Below, piece after piece: positions 17,211 through 25,973 of a stretch of DNA of 64,000 nucleotides. The notes beneath the pieces are model-generated. The model had not been told where the DNA came from. It ran no database searches and was given only the letters and a program-made list of their open reading frames with translations. A program made the translations under genes and the position numbers. Origin of the DNA: Thalassobius vesicularis (lineage in GTDB: Bacteria; Pseudomonadota; Alphaproteobacteria; Rhodobacterales; Rhodobacteraceae); assembly GCF_004799325.1 (NCBI RefSeq), contig NZ_SSMD01000007.1:113099-177098 (forward strand), in the 5' to 3' direction. The stretch's first letter is position 1; every line of letters begins with the position of its first letter.

Positions 17211-17231
17211 TTCCGGCCTGATCCGGTATTG

Positions 17232-17259
17232 AACCCCGCCCCTTCGGGCGGGGTTTTTC
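17232..17259 (+). terminator. Intrinsic terminator after sodB
   Basis: CCCCGCCC (17234-17241), loop CTTC, GGGCGGGG (17246-17253), then TTTTTCTTT. A textbook strong terminator 20 bases after the stop. Confidence 0.93.
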
Positions 17260-17314
17260 TTTGCCGCTTGCGGGTGGTGAAAATGCGCGCCACTGTGGGC
17301 GGGCGAGGGACATC

Positions 17315-18235
17315 ATGACACAAAACAAAAGCGGCATTCTGGCGCTGGTCGGCGCGTGCACGGTCTGGGGACTGTCGCCGCTTTACTACAAGCTGCTGGC
17401 CCATATCCCGCCGATCGAGGTGCTGGCGCATCGCACCCTGTGGTCCTTTGTCTTTTTCGCGGTGGTGTTGATGGTGCAGGGCCGGCTGGGGCAGCTGCGC
17501 ACGGCATTGGGGTCTGTGCGCTCGGTGCTGGTGATCGCGTTTGCGTCGCTGATGATCTCGATCAACTGGTTCTTCTTCATCGTGTCGATCCAGATCGGCA
17601 AGGCGACCGAGGCGTCGCTGGGCTATTACATCTTTCCGCTGGTGGCGGTGCTGATCGGCGTTGTCGTGTTCCGGGAAAAGCTGGGCCGGCTGCAGATCCT
17701 GGCCGTTGTTCTGGCGCTGAGCGCGGTGGTGGTGCTGACGCTCGGGCTGGGCGTAGCGCCGTGGATCGCGCTGATCCTGTCGTTCAGTTTCGGCCTCTAT
17801 GGCCTTGTCAAGAAATGGCTTTCCGTCGGGCCGGTGGTGTCCGTGACGGCCGAGGTGCTGCTGATCGCCCCGATCTCGCTGAGCGTGCTGTTGCTGGCCT
17901 GGTACCAAGGGCACGCGACTTTTGGCGCGAACTGGCGTGATACGGGGCTGTTGCTGTTCTCTGGCCCGCTGACGGCGACGCCGCTGATCCTGTTCTCGGC
18001 CGCGACCAAGCGGGTCAGCATGGCGACGGTCGGGCTGGTGCAGTACCTGAACCCGACCCTGCAATTCCTGTGCGCCGTGCTGATCTTCGGCGAGCCGTTC
18101 GGCCAATGGCACGCCATCGCCTTTGCCCTGATCTGGACCGCGCTGGCGATCTACACCGCCGGCACCTGGCGTCAGGACAGGGCGGTGCGCAGGGCGGCGA
18201 TGGCCTCTTCGGGCGTTGCGACGACGCGGATGTAA
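17315..18235 (+). CDS. rarD: RarD-type EamA permease
   Basis: 306-residue inner membrane protein with ten hydrophobic segments in two EamA halves. GILALVGACTVWGLSPLYYKLL and AHRTLWSFVFF at the N-terminus, NWFFFIVSIQIGKATEASLGYYIFPL in the middle, and SMATVGLVQYLNPTLQFLCAV in the second half are RarD landmarks. Substrate unknown. GAGGGA precedes the ATG at 17315. The last 64 bases overlap the convergent LOG gene, giving complementary 3' ends. Confidence 0.9.
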   Translation: MTQNKSGILALVGACTVWGLSPLYYKLLAHIPPIEVLAHRTLWSFVFFAVVLMVQGRLGQLRTALGSVRSVLVIAFASLMISINWFFFIVSIQIGKATEASLGYYIFPLVAVLIGVVVFREKLGRLQILAVVLALSAVVVLTLGLGVAPWIALILSFSFGLYGLVKKWLSVGPVVSVTAEVLLIAPISLSVLLLAWYQGHATFGANWRDTGLLLFSGPLTATPLILFSAATKRVSMATVGLVQYLNPTLQFLCAVLIFGEPFGQWHAIAFALIWTALAIYTAGTWRQDRAVRRAAMASSGVATTRM

Positions 18236-18723
18236 TCCAGCAGCGATGCCTCGGCAAAGCCCTGATCGATCACGTGGTGCATCAGCGCCATCAGCGGATT
18301 CCAGTACCCGTCCGAGTTCAGCAGCAGGATCGGCTTGTGGTGCAGCTTCAACTGGCGCCAGGTCAGAACCTCGAACAGCTCGTCCAACGAACCTGCGCCG
18401 CCGGGCAGAACCACGATGGCGTCGCAGTTCATGAACATGACCTTCTTACGCTCGTGCATGTTCTCGGTGACGATGTAGCGGGTCAGGTCGGTCTTGCCGA
18501 CTTCCCACTTCACCAGATGGGTCGGGATCACGCCAAACGTCTCGGCCCCGGCGGCCTGGGCGCTGCGGGCGACGGCCCCCATCAGCCCGACATCCCCGGC
18601 ACCATAGACCAGACGCCAGGAATTTTCGGCCAGCAGGGCGCCGAATGCCTCGGCATGGGCCTGATAAATCGGGTTTTTCCCGGAACGTGAGCCACAATAG
18701 ACACAGACAGACACGGTTTTCAT
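18172..18723 (-). CDS. LOG-family nucleoside monophosphate phosphoribohydrolase
   Basis: 183-residue Rossmann-like LOG protein. VCVYCGSRSGKNPIY (residues 6-20), LVYGAGDVGLMGAVA (38-52), the catalytic Arg in HERKKVMF near 92, and PGGAGSLDE (107-115) form the active site. Most relatives have T where this has S in PGGxGTxxE, a conservative change. Such enzymes release free bases from (cytokinin-type) nucleoside 5'-monophosphates; in bacteria the physiological role is usually nucleotide salvage. Convergent with rarD and overlapping it by 64 bases. Confidence 0.92.
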   Translation of the reverse strand: MKTVSVCVYCGSRSGKNPIYQAHAEAFGALLAENSWRLVYGAGDVGLMGAVARSAQAAGAETFGVIPTHLVKWEVGKTDLTRYIVTENMHERKKVMFMNCDAIVVLPGGAGSLDELFEVLTWRQLKLHHKPILLLNSDGYWNPLMALMHHVIDQGFAEASLLDYIRVVATPEEAIAALRTALS

Positions 18724-18825
18724 CGCAAATCATCCTTGGACGAAAGGTGGTTTTGACCCCTGATACAGCCGTTGCTATGGTCTCTCAACCGCTGGGGATG
18801 GAAAAGGCGGGCTGGAAGGATAACG

Positions 18826-20268
18826 ATGACGAAACAAGCTGGAGCGACGGGCGGCCAGGCCCTGATGTTTGGCGGCGCCGCTGTTGTGGTCGCGGCCGTG
18901 GTTGGTGCCTATTTTCTGGGATGGTTCACGCCAGCGCAACCCGTGCCAAGCGAACCGGTGAAAGTGGCGCAGCCCATCACGCCGGAACCCGCCGCCGAGC
19001 CGAAGCCCGAAGCCAAGCCGGAACCGGCCCCCGCCCCGGAACCCGCCGTGGTGGTTTACGATCCGCCTGCCTTCGACGTGGTGCGGGTGGAACCGGATGG
19101 ATCGACGCTGATCGCCGGGCGCGCTGCCTTTGGTTCGGAGTTGGAGATCCTGCTGGACGCCGCCTCGGTTGCGCAGACCAAGCCCGCCGAGGACGGCAAG
19201 TTCGCTGCCTTCGTGACGATCGAACCGTCCGAGCAGCCGCGCGTGCTGAGCCTGCTGATGCGGATCGACGGGCAAGAGATCGTCTCGGACCAGACGGTGA
19301 TCATCGCGCCGGTCGTACAGGTGGCCGAGGCCCCCGCAGAGGAACCCAAGGCCGAGGAACCCAAGGCAGAGGAACCGAAAGCCGAGGAGCCCAAAGCAGA
19401 AGCCCCGGCAGCCGAGGCCCCGCGTCAGGATACCCAGCCCGAACCCGCTCAGGTCGCCGAGGAGCAGCCCAAGCAGTCGGAACCCGTGCAACCCCCGGCC
19501 GAGACGCAGCCTGCGGCCCCGGCAGAGGTTGCCGAAGCGCCCAAGGACGAACCCAAGGAAGAGCCCAAGGACGAACCCACGCAGGTCGCGAAAGCCGAGG
19601 AGCCTGAGCAGACCACCCCCGCAGCCGAACCCGCAGCCGAACCAGCTGCTGAGCAGCCTGCCGAGCAGCCCGCAGAACCGGCCGCTGAACCCGCGCAGGA
19701 GCCTGTGAAAGAGGCGCCCAAGCCCAAGGCTCCGGCGGTAATCCTGGCGGACAAGGACGGCGTGAAGGTGATCCAACCCGCCGCCGCCGAACCCGAGGTC
19801 ACCGTTGTGATCGACGCGATCAGCTACACCGAAACTGGCGATGTTACCGTCGCTGGACGCGGCAAGCCGGGCAAGTTTGTGCAGATCTACCTGAACAACG
19901 CCTCGGTGGGCAGCACCGGCATTGCCGAGGATGGCAAATGGCAGACCGTTCTGGCCGCCATCGCCCCGGGCGTTTACACCCTGCGGGTGGACGAGGTGGA
20001 CGAAACCGGCAAGGTTCTGTCGCGGATCGAAACTCCGTTCAAGCGCGAAGCCCCTGAAATCCTCGCGAAAGTCGCGCCCAGCCCCGAGCAGCCCAAGGCC
20101 CCACCGGTGCGGGTGGTGACGGTGCAGCCCGGCTCGACCCTGTGGGCCATCGCGCGCGAAAAATACGGGGACGGAATTCTGTATGTCCGCGTCTACGAGG
20201 CCAACAAAAAGCTGATCCGCAACCCCGACCTGATCTATCCCGGACAGGTGTTTGTGGTGCCGGAATAA
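18826..20268 (+). CDS. Membrane-anchored LysM protein with Ala/Glu/Pro-rich linker
   Basis: 480 residues. Order: an N-terminal membrane helix (residues 13-32), a Pro/Glu/Ala-rich stretch, an Ig-like repeat (FDVVRVEPDGSTLIAGRAAFG...), a long acidic linker (about 170-305) including four tandem EEPKA units, a second Ig-like repeat (TVVIDAISYTETGDVTVAGRGKPG), and a C-terminal LysM domain (VVTVQPGSTLWAIAREKYGD...NPDLIYPGQVFVVPE). Likely anchored in the inner membrane and reaching the peptidoglycan. The ATG at 18826 has GGAAGGA upstream. Widespread in this order; precise role unknown. Confidence 0.85.
   Translation: MTKQAGATGGQALMFGGAAVVVAAVVGAYFLGWFTPAQPVPSEPVKVAQPITPEPAAEPKPEAKPEPAPAPEPAVVVYDPPAFDVVRVEPDGSTLIAGRAAFGSELEILLDAASVAQTKPAEDGKFAAFVTIEPSEQPRVLSLLMRIDGQEIVSDQTVIIAPVVQVAEAPAEEPKAEEPKAEEPKAEEPKAEAPAAEAPRQDTQPEPAQVAEEQPKQSEPVQPPAETQPAAPAEVAEAPKDEPKEEPKDEPTQVAKAEEPEQTTPAAEPAAEPAAEQPAEQPAEPAAEPAQEPVKEAPKPKAPAVILADKDGVKVIQPAAAEPEVTVVIDAISYTETGDVTVAGRGKPGKFVQIYLNNASVGSTGIAEDGKWQTVLAAIAPGVYTLRVDEVDETGKVLSRIETPFKREAPEILAKVAPSPEQPKAPPVRVVTVQPGSTLWAIAREKYGDGILYVRVYEANKKLIRNPDLIYPGQVFVVPE
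19339..19398 (+). repeat. Four 15-bp tandem repeats coding for EEPKA
   Basis: Units at 19339-19353, 19354-19368, 19369-19383 and 19384-19398 (consensus GAGGAACCCAAGGCC) encode EEPKA four times in the linker of the LysM protein. Copies differ only at third positions, suggesting slippage-generated length variation. Confidence 0.9.
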
Positions 20269-20355
20269 CGCATCTAGCGGGGCGCATCGTCGCCCCGCTT
20301 TCGCATCCGCTGGTCATTGCTGCTGCCGCGCCCTATGTCAGGGAGGTTGCAAAGG

Positions 20356-22185
20356 ATGATCCGTATGAGAAGCCGCAAGTCCCTGCCCGTGTCCGAGGCA
20401 GATCCCAGCAAGACCGACGTTCAGGGATGGCGCACGATCCGCCGTGTCGCCCCGTACCTGTGGCCCGAGGGGCGCACGGATATCAAGTGGCGCGTGGTCG
20501 TTGCGATGATCCTGCTGCTGCTGGCCAAGCTGATCACGGTCGCTACGCCGATGCTGTACAAGGACGCCGTGGACGCGCTGGCCAAGGATGCTTCGCCGCT
20601 GATGTTGGGGGCCGTGGGGCTGACCGTCGCCTATGGCATGGCGCGGCTCATGTCGAACGGGTTCCAGCAGCTGCGCGACGCGGTGTTCGCTCTGGTCGGG
20701 CAACGGGCGCTGCGGGTGCTGGCACTCGAGACGTTCTCGCACATCCATCGGCTTTCGATGCGCTACCACATCACCCGCAAGACCGGTGGGCTGTCCCGCA
20801 TCATCGAGCGCGGCGTCAAGGGCGTGGATTTTTTGTTGCGATTCATGCTGTTCTCGATCGGGCCGCTGATCCTGGAACTGGCACTGGTCGGCGCGATCCT
20901 GTTCTGGATGTTCGACGTCTGGTACCTGGTCGTCGTGGCCGTGACGATCGCGGCCTATGTCAAATTCACCTTCGCCGTGACCGAATGGCGCGTGAAGCTG
21001 CGCCGCCAGATGAACGAGCAGGACACCGACGCCAACCAAAAGGCCATCGACAGCCTGCTGAACTTTGAAACCGTCAAGTATTTCGGCGCCGAAGCCCGCG
21101 AGGCCGCGCGCTATGATCACGCGATGGAGGGCTATCAAAAAGCTGCGTTGTCAACGGCTTACTCGCTTTCGTTCCTGAACTTCGGGCAATCCTTCCTGAT
21201 CACCGGCGGGCTGATAGCGGTAATGGTGATGGCCGCGATGGGGGTGCAGGATGGCGCTTTGACGGTGGGCGATTTCGTCATGGTCAACGCCTACATGATC
21301 CAGATCACCGTGCCGCTGAACTTCCTCGGCACGGTCTACCGTGAAATCCGCCAGAGCCTGGTCGACATGAGCGAGATGTTCCACCTGCTGGAGCAACCCG
21401 CCGAGGTCAACGACAAGCCAGGTGCGCCGGAAATTTCCGTGTCAGGCGGGCATGTTAATCTGTCCGACGTGCAGTTCGGCTACGACGCCGAGCGGCCCAT
21501 CCTGAAAGGCGTCAGCATCGACGTGCCGGCCGGGAAACGGGTAGCGATCGTGGGATCGTCGGGCTCGGGCAAGTCGACGATCGGGCGATTGCTGTTCCGG
21601 TTCTACGACGTACAGGGCGGGGCGGTGAAAATCGACGGGCAAGACGTGCGCGACGTGACGCAGGACAGCCTGCATTCGATGATCGGCGTGGTGCCGCAGG
21701 ACACGGTGCTGTTCAACGACACGATCCGTTACAACATCGCCTATGGGCGCGACAATGCCTCGGACGCCGAGGTGATCGAGGCCGCGAAAGCCGCGCAAAT
21801 CCATGATTTCATTCAGTCTTTGCCGCAAGGCTACGACACCCAGGTCGGTGAGCGCGGGCTGAAACTGTCGGGCGGCGAAAAACAACGCGTAGGCATCGCG
21901 CGTACGCTTTTGAAAAATCCTCCGATCCTGCTGCTGGACGAGGCGACGTCTGCGCTGGACACGGATACGGAACGGGAAATCCAGGGCGCGCTGGCGCGAG
22001 CCGGGCAAGGGCGCACGGTGATCACCATCGCGCACCGGCTGTCTACCATCGCCGATGCGGACCGGATTGTCGTTCTGGAACAAGGGGTTGTGGTCGAAGA
22101 AGGCACCCATTCCGAACTCCTGTCCAAGAAGGGCCGCTATTACAGCCTATGGACCCGCCAACAAACCGAGGAAGAGGCCGCCTGA
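20356..22185 (+). CDS. Atm1-type ABC exporter (half transporter)
   Basis: 609-residue fusion of a six-helix membrane domain and an ATPase domain. The N-terminal extension with WRTIRRVAPYLWPEG and RKTGGLSRIIERGVKGVDFLLRF is characteristic of Atm1/ABCB7/HMT1 exporters, which move glutathione-linked sulfur, iron-sulfur precursors or metal-thiol conjugates. Walker A GSSGSGKST near residue 400, signature LSGGEKQR near 504, Walker B ILLLDEATSALD and the H-loop TIAHRLSTI are intact. Start 20356 is chosen for GGGAGG at 20341-20346; ATG 20365 is possible. Confidence 0.92.
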   Translation: MIRMRSRKSLPVSEADPSKTDVQGWRTIRRVAPYLWPEGRTDIKWRVVVAMILLLLAKLITVATPMLYKDAVDALAKDASPLMLGAVGLTVAYGMARLMSNGFQQLRDAVFALVGQRALRVLALETFSHIHRLSMRYHITRKTGGLSRIIERGVKGVDFLLRFMLFSIGPLILELALVGAILFWMFDVWYLVVVAVTIAAYVKFTFAVTEWRVKLRRQMNEQDTDANQKAIDSLLNFETVKYFGAEAREAARYDHAMEGYQKAALSTAYSLSFLNFGQSFLITGGLIAVMVMAAMGVQDGALTVGDFVMVNAYMIQITVPLNFLGTVYREIRQSLVDMSEMFHLLEQPAEVNDKPGAPEISVSGGHVNLSDVQFGYDAERPILKGVSIDVPAGKRVAIVGSSGSGKSTIGRLLFRFYDVQGGAVKIDGQDVRDVTQDSLHSMIGVVPQDTVLFNDTIRYNIAYGRDNASDAEVIEAAKAAQIHDFIQSLPQGYDTQVGERGLKLSGGEKQRVGIARTLLKNPPILLLDEATSALDTDTEREIQGALARAGQGRTVITIAHRLSTIADADRIVVLEQGVVVEEGTHSELLSKKGRYYSLWTRQQTEEEAA

Positions 22186-22267
22186 ACGGTGCTCTAACAC
22201 TCGGTTAACCCGCGGAATCGTAGGATTTTCGCCGGTTTTCGTACGTTGGTTCTCGGGTGATTTCGCG

Positions 22268-22390
22268 CAGATTGGGGCTCTGCCCCAAACCCCGGAGTAT
22301 TTCTGATCAGAAAGAAACAAGCTGGCTTCTTTCTGAGTAAAAATACTCTGGGGGAGGGCGCCGCAGGCGACCGGGGGCAACGCCCCCAGC
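22268..22390. repeat. Rhodobacterales intergenic palindromic element, bidirectional terminator
   Basis: Three nested structures: TTGGGGCTCTGCCCCAA (22272-22288); CCCCGGAGTATTTCTGATCAG... pairing with a copy ending AAATACTCTGGGG (about 22288-22353); and GGGGGC-AAC-GCCCCC (22373-22387). It lies between the convergent Atm1 exporter and RND permease and probably terminates both. The middle motif resembles 37975-38008. Confidence 0.75.
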
Positions 22391-22397
22391 GCGTTGT

Positions 22398-25300
22398 TCA
22401 TTCCGCAGCCTTGAGGCCGGGTTTGGGCGGGGTTTCGAACAGGTCGGGGGTGTCGTCGTCCCAGATGATCTCGGGCGCTTTCAGCTTGCGGGCGGCTCGC
22501 TGCAGGGCCAGGTCCTGCGCGGCGCGGCTGGCACGGCCCAGGGACAGTGCCTTGAGCGCCTGGGCGATCCAGCGCAGATACGTGTTCAGCCAGACCCGGA
22601 TGGCCAGCAGCGAGGGCGTGAAGACCAGCGTCAGCACCGTGGCGATACCGAGGCCGAACACAACTGCCGTCGCCAGCTGTTTCCACCACAGCGCCGTTGG
22701 GCTGTCGATGGAGTAGCCGCCCTGGATGAAGTCCAGCGACAGGCCGAACATCATCGGCGCGAGGCCCGCCATCGTGGTGATGGTGGTCAGCAGGACGGGG
22801 CGGATGCGGTCTTCGGCGGTGCGGACGATCGCCTCGATCCTGGGCATGTAGGCCGAGTATTCCTGGTAGGTGTCGATCAGCACGATGTTGTTGTTCACCA
22901 CGATCCCGGCCAGTGCGACGATCCCGGTTCCGGTCATGATGACCGAGAACGCCTGATCCATCACCAGCATCCCCACCAGCACGCCGGCGGTGGACAGGAT
23001 CACGGCCAGCAGCACCAGCACCGAGTTGTAGAAGCTGTTGAATTGCGCCAGCAGGATGATGAACATCAGCGCCAGCGCCGCGCCGAAGGCCTTGCCCAGG
23101 AAGGCTTGGGATTCGGCCTGATCCTCTTGGTCGCCGGTCCATTCCCATTCGATGCCTGCGGGCAGGGGATTGGTGTTGAGCCAGTTTGTGATCTCTTCAA
23201 TCCGTTCGTTGGCGGTCAGCGGCACCTGGTGGGTACCGTTGTCGTCGGTGACGGTCTTGGTCAGCCCGTCGGTGACGCCCGCCTTGACGTCGAAATAGCG
23301 TTTCTGGTCGACGCGGCTGATCTTGGCCAGTTTCGGCACCGGCTGGCGGGTGATGAAGTTGGCCAGCGGCACGAGGCCATCTGCGGTGCGGACCTTCAGC
23401 GTGTCGAGGGTCGAGAGGACGCGGTATTGCTCGGGCAGGCGGACGCGGATTTCGATTTCCTCGTCGCTGCTGTCGACGCGCATGGTGTCCAGCAGGATGC
23501 CGCGCGTGACCAGCTGCACCATCGCGCCCACGGTGGCGACGTCGGCGCCGTAGAGGCCGGCCTTTTCGACATCGACGTCGATCTGCCAGTCGATGCCGGG
23601 CAGGGGCAGGGTGTCCTCGATCAGTTCCAGCCCTTCGGTTTCGTCGAAATGGGCGCGGGCGAGCTTGGTGGCCTCGACCAGTTTGCCCCAGTCGTCGCCT
23701 TTCACGCGCAGGTGCACGGGCTTGGCCGAGGCGGGGCCGCGGGCCTGGGCGAGGATCTCGACCTTGATGCCGGGGATCTGTTCGAGCTGTCGGGTCAGCT
23801 CGGCGATCACGACGTCACCGTCCAGATCGGGGCGGTCGGCGCGGTCTTCCCACGGGATGGTTTCCAGCTGGACCTGTCCGATGGTGTCCAGCGGGGGCTG
23901 TGCGCCGCCGGTGTTGTTCTTCAGCCCGCCTTCGCCGGCGAAGGCAAAGGCGTTCAGCACGCCGGGATGGGCCAGCACGACCTGTTCGACCTGGGCCACC
24001 AGCGCGTCCTTTTCGGGGACGGACAGGTTGCCGCGGGCGCGGACGTAGACGATGGCCTGCTCGGGCTCGGAATCGACGAAGAATTCGACGCCCTTGGAGT
24101 TTTCGCCGAAGACCTGGAAGGTGGTCATCACGAAGCCGATGACGACGGCGACGGTAATCAGCGGCATGATCGGGTTGCCGGCGATGAACTTGATGAACAT
24201 GCCGAAGGGGGTGCGGTTATGGCCCGCCTTCACGCGGCCACGGCGGCGCCAGGTGATCTTGGCCGCCCCCAGCGCGATCGAGGCGCCGAAGGCCGACAGG
24301 AAGAACAGCACGGTGCCGATCAGCAGGGCGAGGCCGGGTTTGGCGGCCAGGTCAGCGGACAGGTAGGCGGGGTTCAGCACCTGCATCGCGCCGATGAACA
24401 TGCCCATCCAGGTGACGGGCACCAGGGCTGCACGCACCCACCAGGGGAAATGCGCGATCAGGAAGGCCGAGGAGCGGTCGAATTTACGCGACAGACGGCC
24501 CGAGACGCCGCCCATGACGGGCAGGTAGATCAGCGCGACGACCAGCGAGGCGGACAGCACGAAGATCAGGGTGACGGGCAGCATGCCCATGAATTCACCC
24601 GGAACGCCGGGCCAGAACAGCATCGGCAGGAAGGCGCAGAGCGTGGTCGCGGTCGACGAGACGATCGGCCAGAACATGCGCTTGGCCGCCTCGACATAGG
24701 CGTGCATGGGGCCGACGCCTTCGGAGATGCGCTTATCGGCGTATTCCACCACGACGATGGCGCCGTCCACCAGCATCCCCACGGCCAGAATCAGGCCGAA
24801 CATCACGATGTTGGAAATGGTCACGCCCATCCCGGCCAGCAGCAGGAAGCACAGCAGGAACGAGGTGGGGATCGCAAAGCCCACCAACAGCGCGGCGCGG
24901 CTGCCAAGCGAGGACAGCACCACGATCATCACCAGCGCGATGGCGGTCAGGACCGAGCCTTCGAGCTGGCTGACCATCGAGCCGACGACGCGGCTTTGGT
25001 CGTTCGAGGTGCCGACCTGAACGGCGGCTTGCAGATCCTCGGGCCAGTCTTTTTGCGCCTCGTCGATGACCTGACGCACGGCGGCGGTGGTGTCCAGCAG
25101 GTTGAAGCCCTTGCGCTTGACCACCTGCAAGGCGACGGTCGGTTCGCCGTTGAACCGGGCCAGGCCCTTGCGGTCCTCGAACGTCAGGCGAATCTCGGCC
25201 AGATCGCCAAGGGTGACGACGCGCTGGCCGTTGATTTTCACCGGCAGCGAGTAGATGTCGCGCGGCTCATCAAAGGACGAGGGGATCTTGACCGAGAAGG

Positions 25301-25973
25301 TGCCCTGCGCGGTCTCGACCTCGCCTGCGGCGACCAGCATGTTGTTGTTCTGGACGACCTTGATCAGCTCGGCCGCGGTGACGTTGTAGGATTCCAGGCG
25401 TAGCGGGTCGATCACAACCTCGACCATCTCATCCCGCGACCCGGCGATCCCGGCCTCGAGAACGGAATCCATCGCCTCGACCTTGTCCTGCAGTTCCTTG
25501 GCGATGCGGAACATGGTGCGTTCGGGCACGTCGCCGGTCAGGTTGACGATGATGATCGGGAATTCCGAGAAGTTGATCTCGTTGATCGAGTATTTCTCGG
25601 CCCCGTCGGGAAACTGCGCCTCGGCGGTGGACATGGCGTCGCGGACGTCGGCCATGACCTTGGACTTGTCCCAGCCGAACTCGAATTCCAGCGCCACACC
25701 GGCGTAGTTTTCGGCGGCGGTGGCGGACATCTTTTTCAGACCGTCCAGATCGGCCAGCTCGGTTTCCATCGGCTTGATCAGCAGGGTCTCGGAATCCTCG
25801 GCGGAAATGCCGGGGAATTGCACCGAGACGAACAGGGCGGGGATGTCGATATCCGGCTCGCCCTCTTTGGGAAGGTTCACGTAGGCATAGCCCCCGGCCA
25901 CCAGCGACAGCACGATAAAGGCCAGAACCATGCGGGCGCGCGAGGCGGCCCAGTCGACCATACCGGTCATCAT
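22398..25973 (-). CDS. RND-family efflux permease
   Basis: 1191-residue inner membrane pump of the RND superfamily, proton driven. The N-terminal helix (ARMVLAFIVLSLVAGGYAYVNLPKEGEPDIDIPALFVSVQFPG) and the SSRAAL.../FAIPTSFLLCFLLLAGMGVTISNIVMFGLILAVGMLVDGAIVVVEYADKR block with the TM4 acidic relay are classic. It is longer than usual (about 1030): between TM6 and TM7 (residues about 490-590) two extra hydrophobic stretches occur. Specificity is not evident; it is not clearly HAE1 or metal type. Its ATG overlaps the adaptor stop (ATGA). No outer membrane channel gene is adjacent. Confidence 0.92.
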   Translation of the reverse strand: MMTGMVDWAASRARMVLAFIVLSLVAGGYAYVNLPKEGEPDIDIPALFVSVQFPGISAEDSETLLIKPMETELADLDGLKKMSATAAENYAGVALEFEFGWDKSKVMADVRDAMSTAEAQFPDGAEKYSINEINFSEFPIIIVNLTGDVPERTMFRIAKELQDKVEAMDSVLEAGIAGSRDEMVEVVIDPLRLESYNVTAAELIKVVQNNNMLVAAGEVETAQGTFSVKIPSSFDEPRDIYSLPVKINGQRVVTLGDLAEIRLTFEDRKGLARFNGEPTVALQVVKRKGFNLLDTTAAVRQVIDEAQKDWPEDLQAAVQVGTSNDQSRVVGSMVSQLEGSVLTAIALVMIVVLSSLGSRAALLVGFAIPTSFLLCFLLLAGMGVTISNIVMFGLILAVGMLVDGAIVVVEYADKRISEGVGPMHAYVEAAKRMFWPIVSSTATTLCAFLPMLFWPGVPGEFMGMLPVTLIFVLSASLVVALIYLPVMGGVSGRLSRKFDRSSAFLIAHFPWWVRAALVPVTWMGMFIGAMQVLNPAYLSADLAAKPGLALLIGTVLFFLSAFGASIALGAAKITWRRRGRVKAGHNRTPFGMFIKFIAGNPIMPLITVAVVIGFVMTTFQVFGENSKGVEFFVDSEPEQAIVYVRARGNLSVPEKDALVAQVEQVVLAHPGVLNAFAFAGEGGLKNNTGGAQPPLDTIGQVQLETIPWEDRADRPDLDGDVVIAELTRQLEQIPGIKVEILAQARGPASAKPVHLRVKGDDWGKLVEATKLARAHFDETEGLELIEDTLPLPGIDWQIDVDVEKAGLYGADVATVGAMVQLVTRGILLDTMRVDSSDEEIEIRVRLPEQYRVLSTLDTLKVRTADGLVPLANFITRQPVPKLAKISRVDQKRYFDVKAGVTDGLTKTVTDDNGTHQVPLTANERIEEITNWLNTNPLPAGIEWEWTGDQEDQAESQAFLGKAFGAALALMFIILLAQFNSFYNSVLVLLAVILSTAGVLVGMLVMDQAFSVIMTGTGIVALAGIVVNNNIVLIDTYQEYSAYMPRIEAIVRTAEDRIRPVLLTTITTMAGLAPMMFGLSLDFIQGGYSIDSPTALWWKQLATAVVFGLGIATVLTLVFTPSLLAIRVWLNTYLRWIAQALKALSLGRASRAAQDLALQRAARKLKAPEIIWDDDTPDLFETPPKPGLKAAE

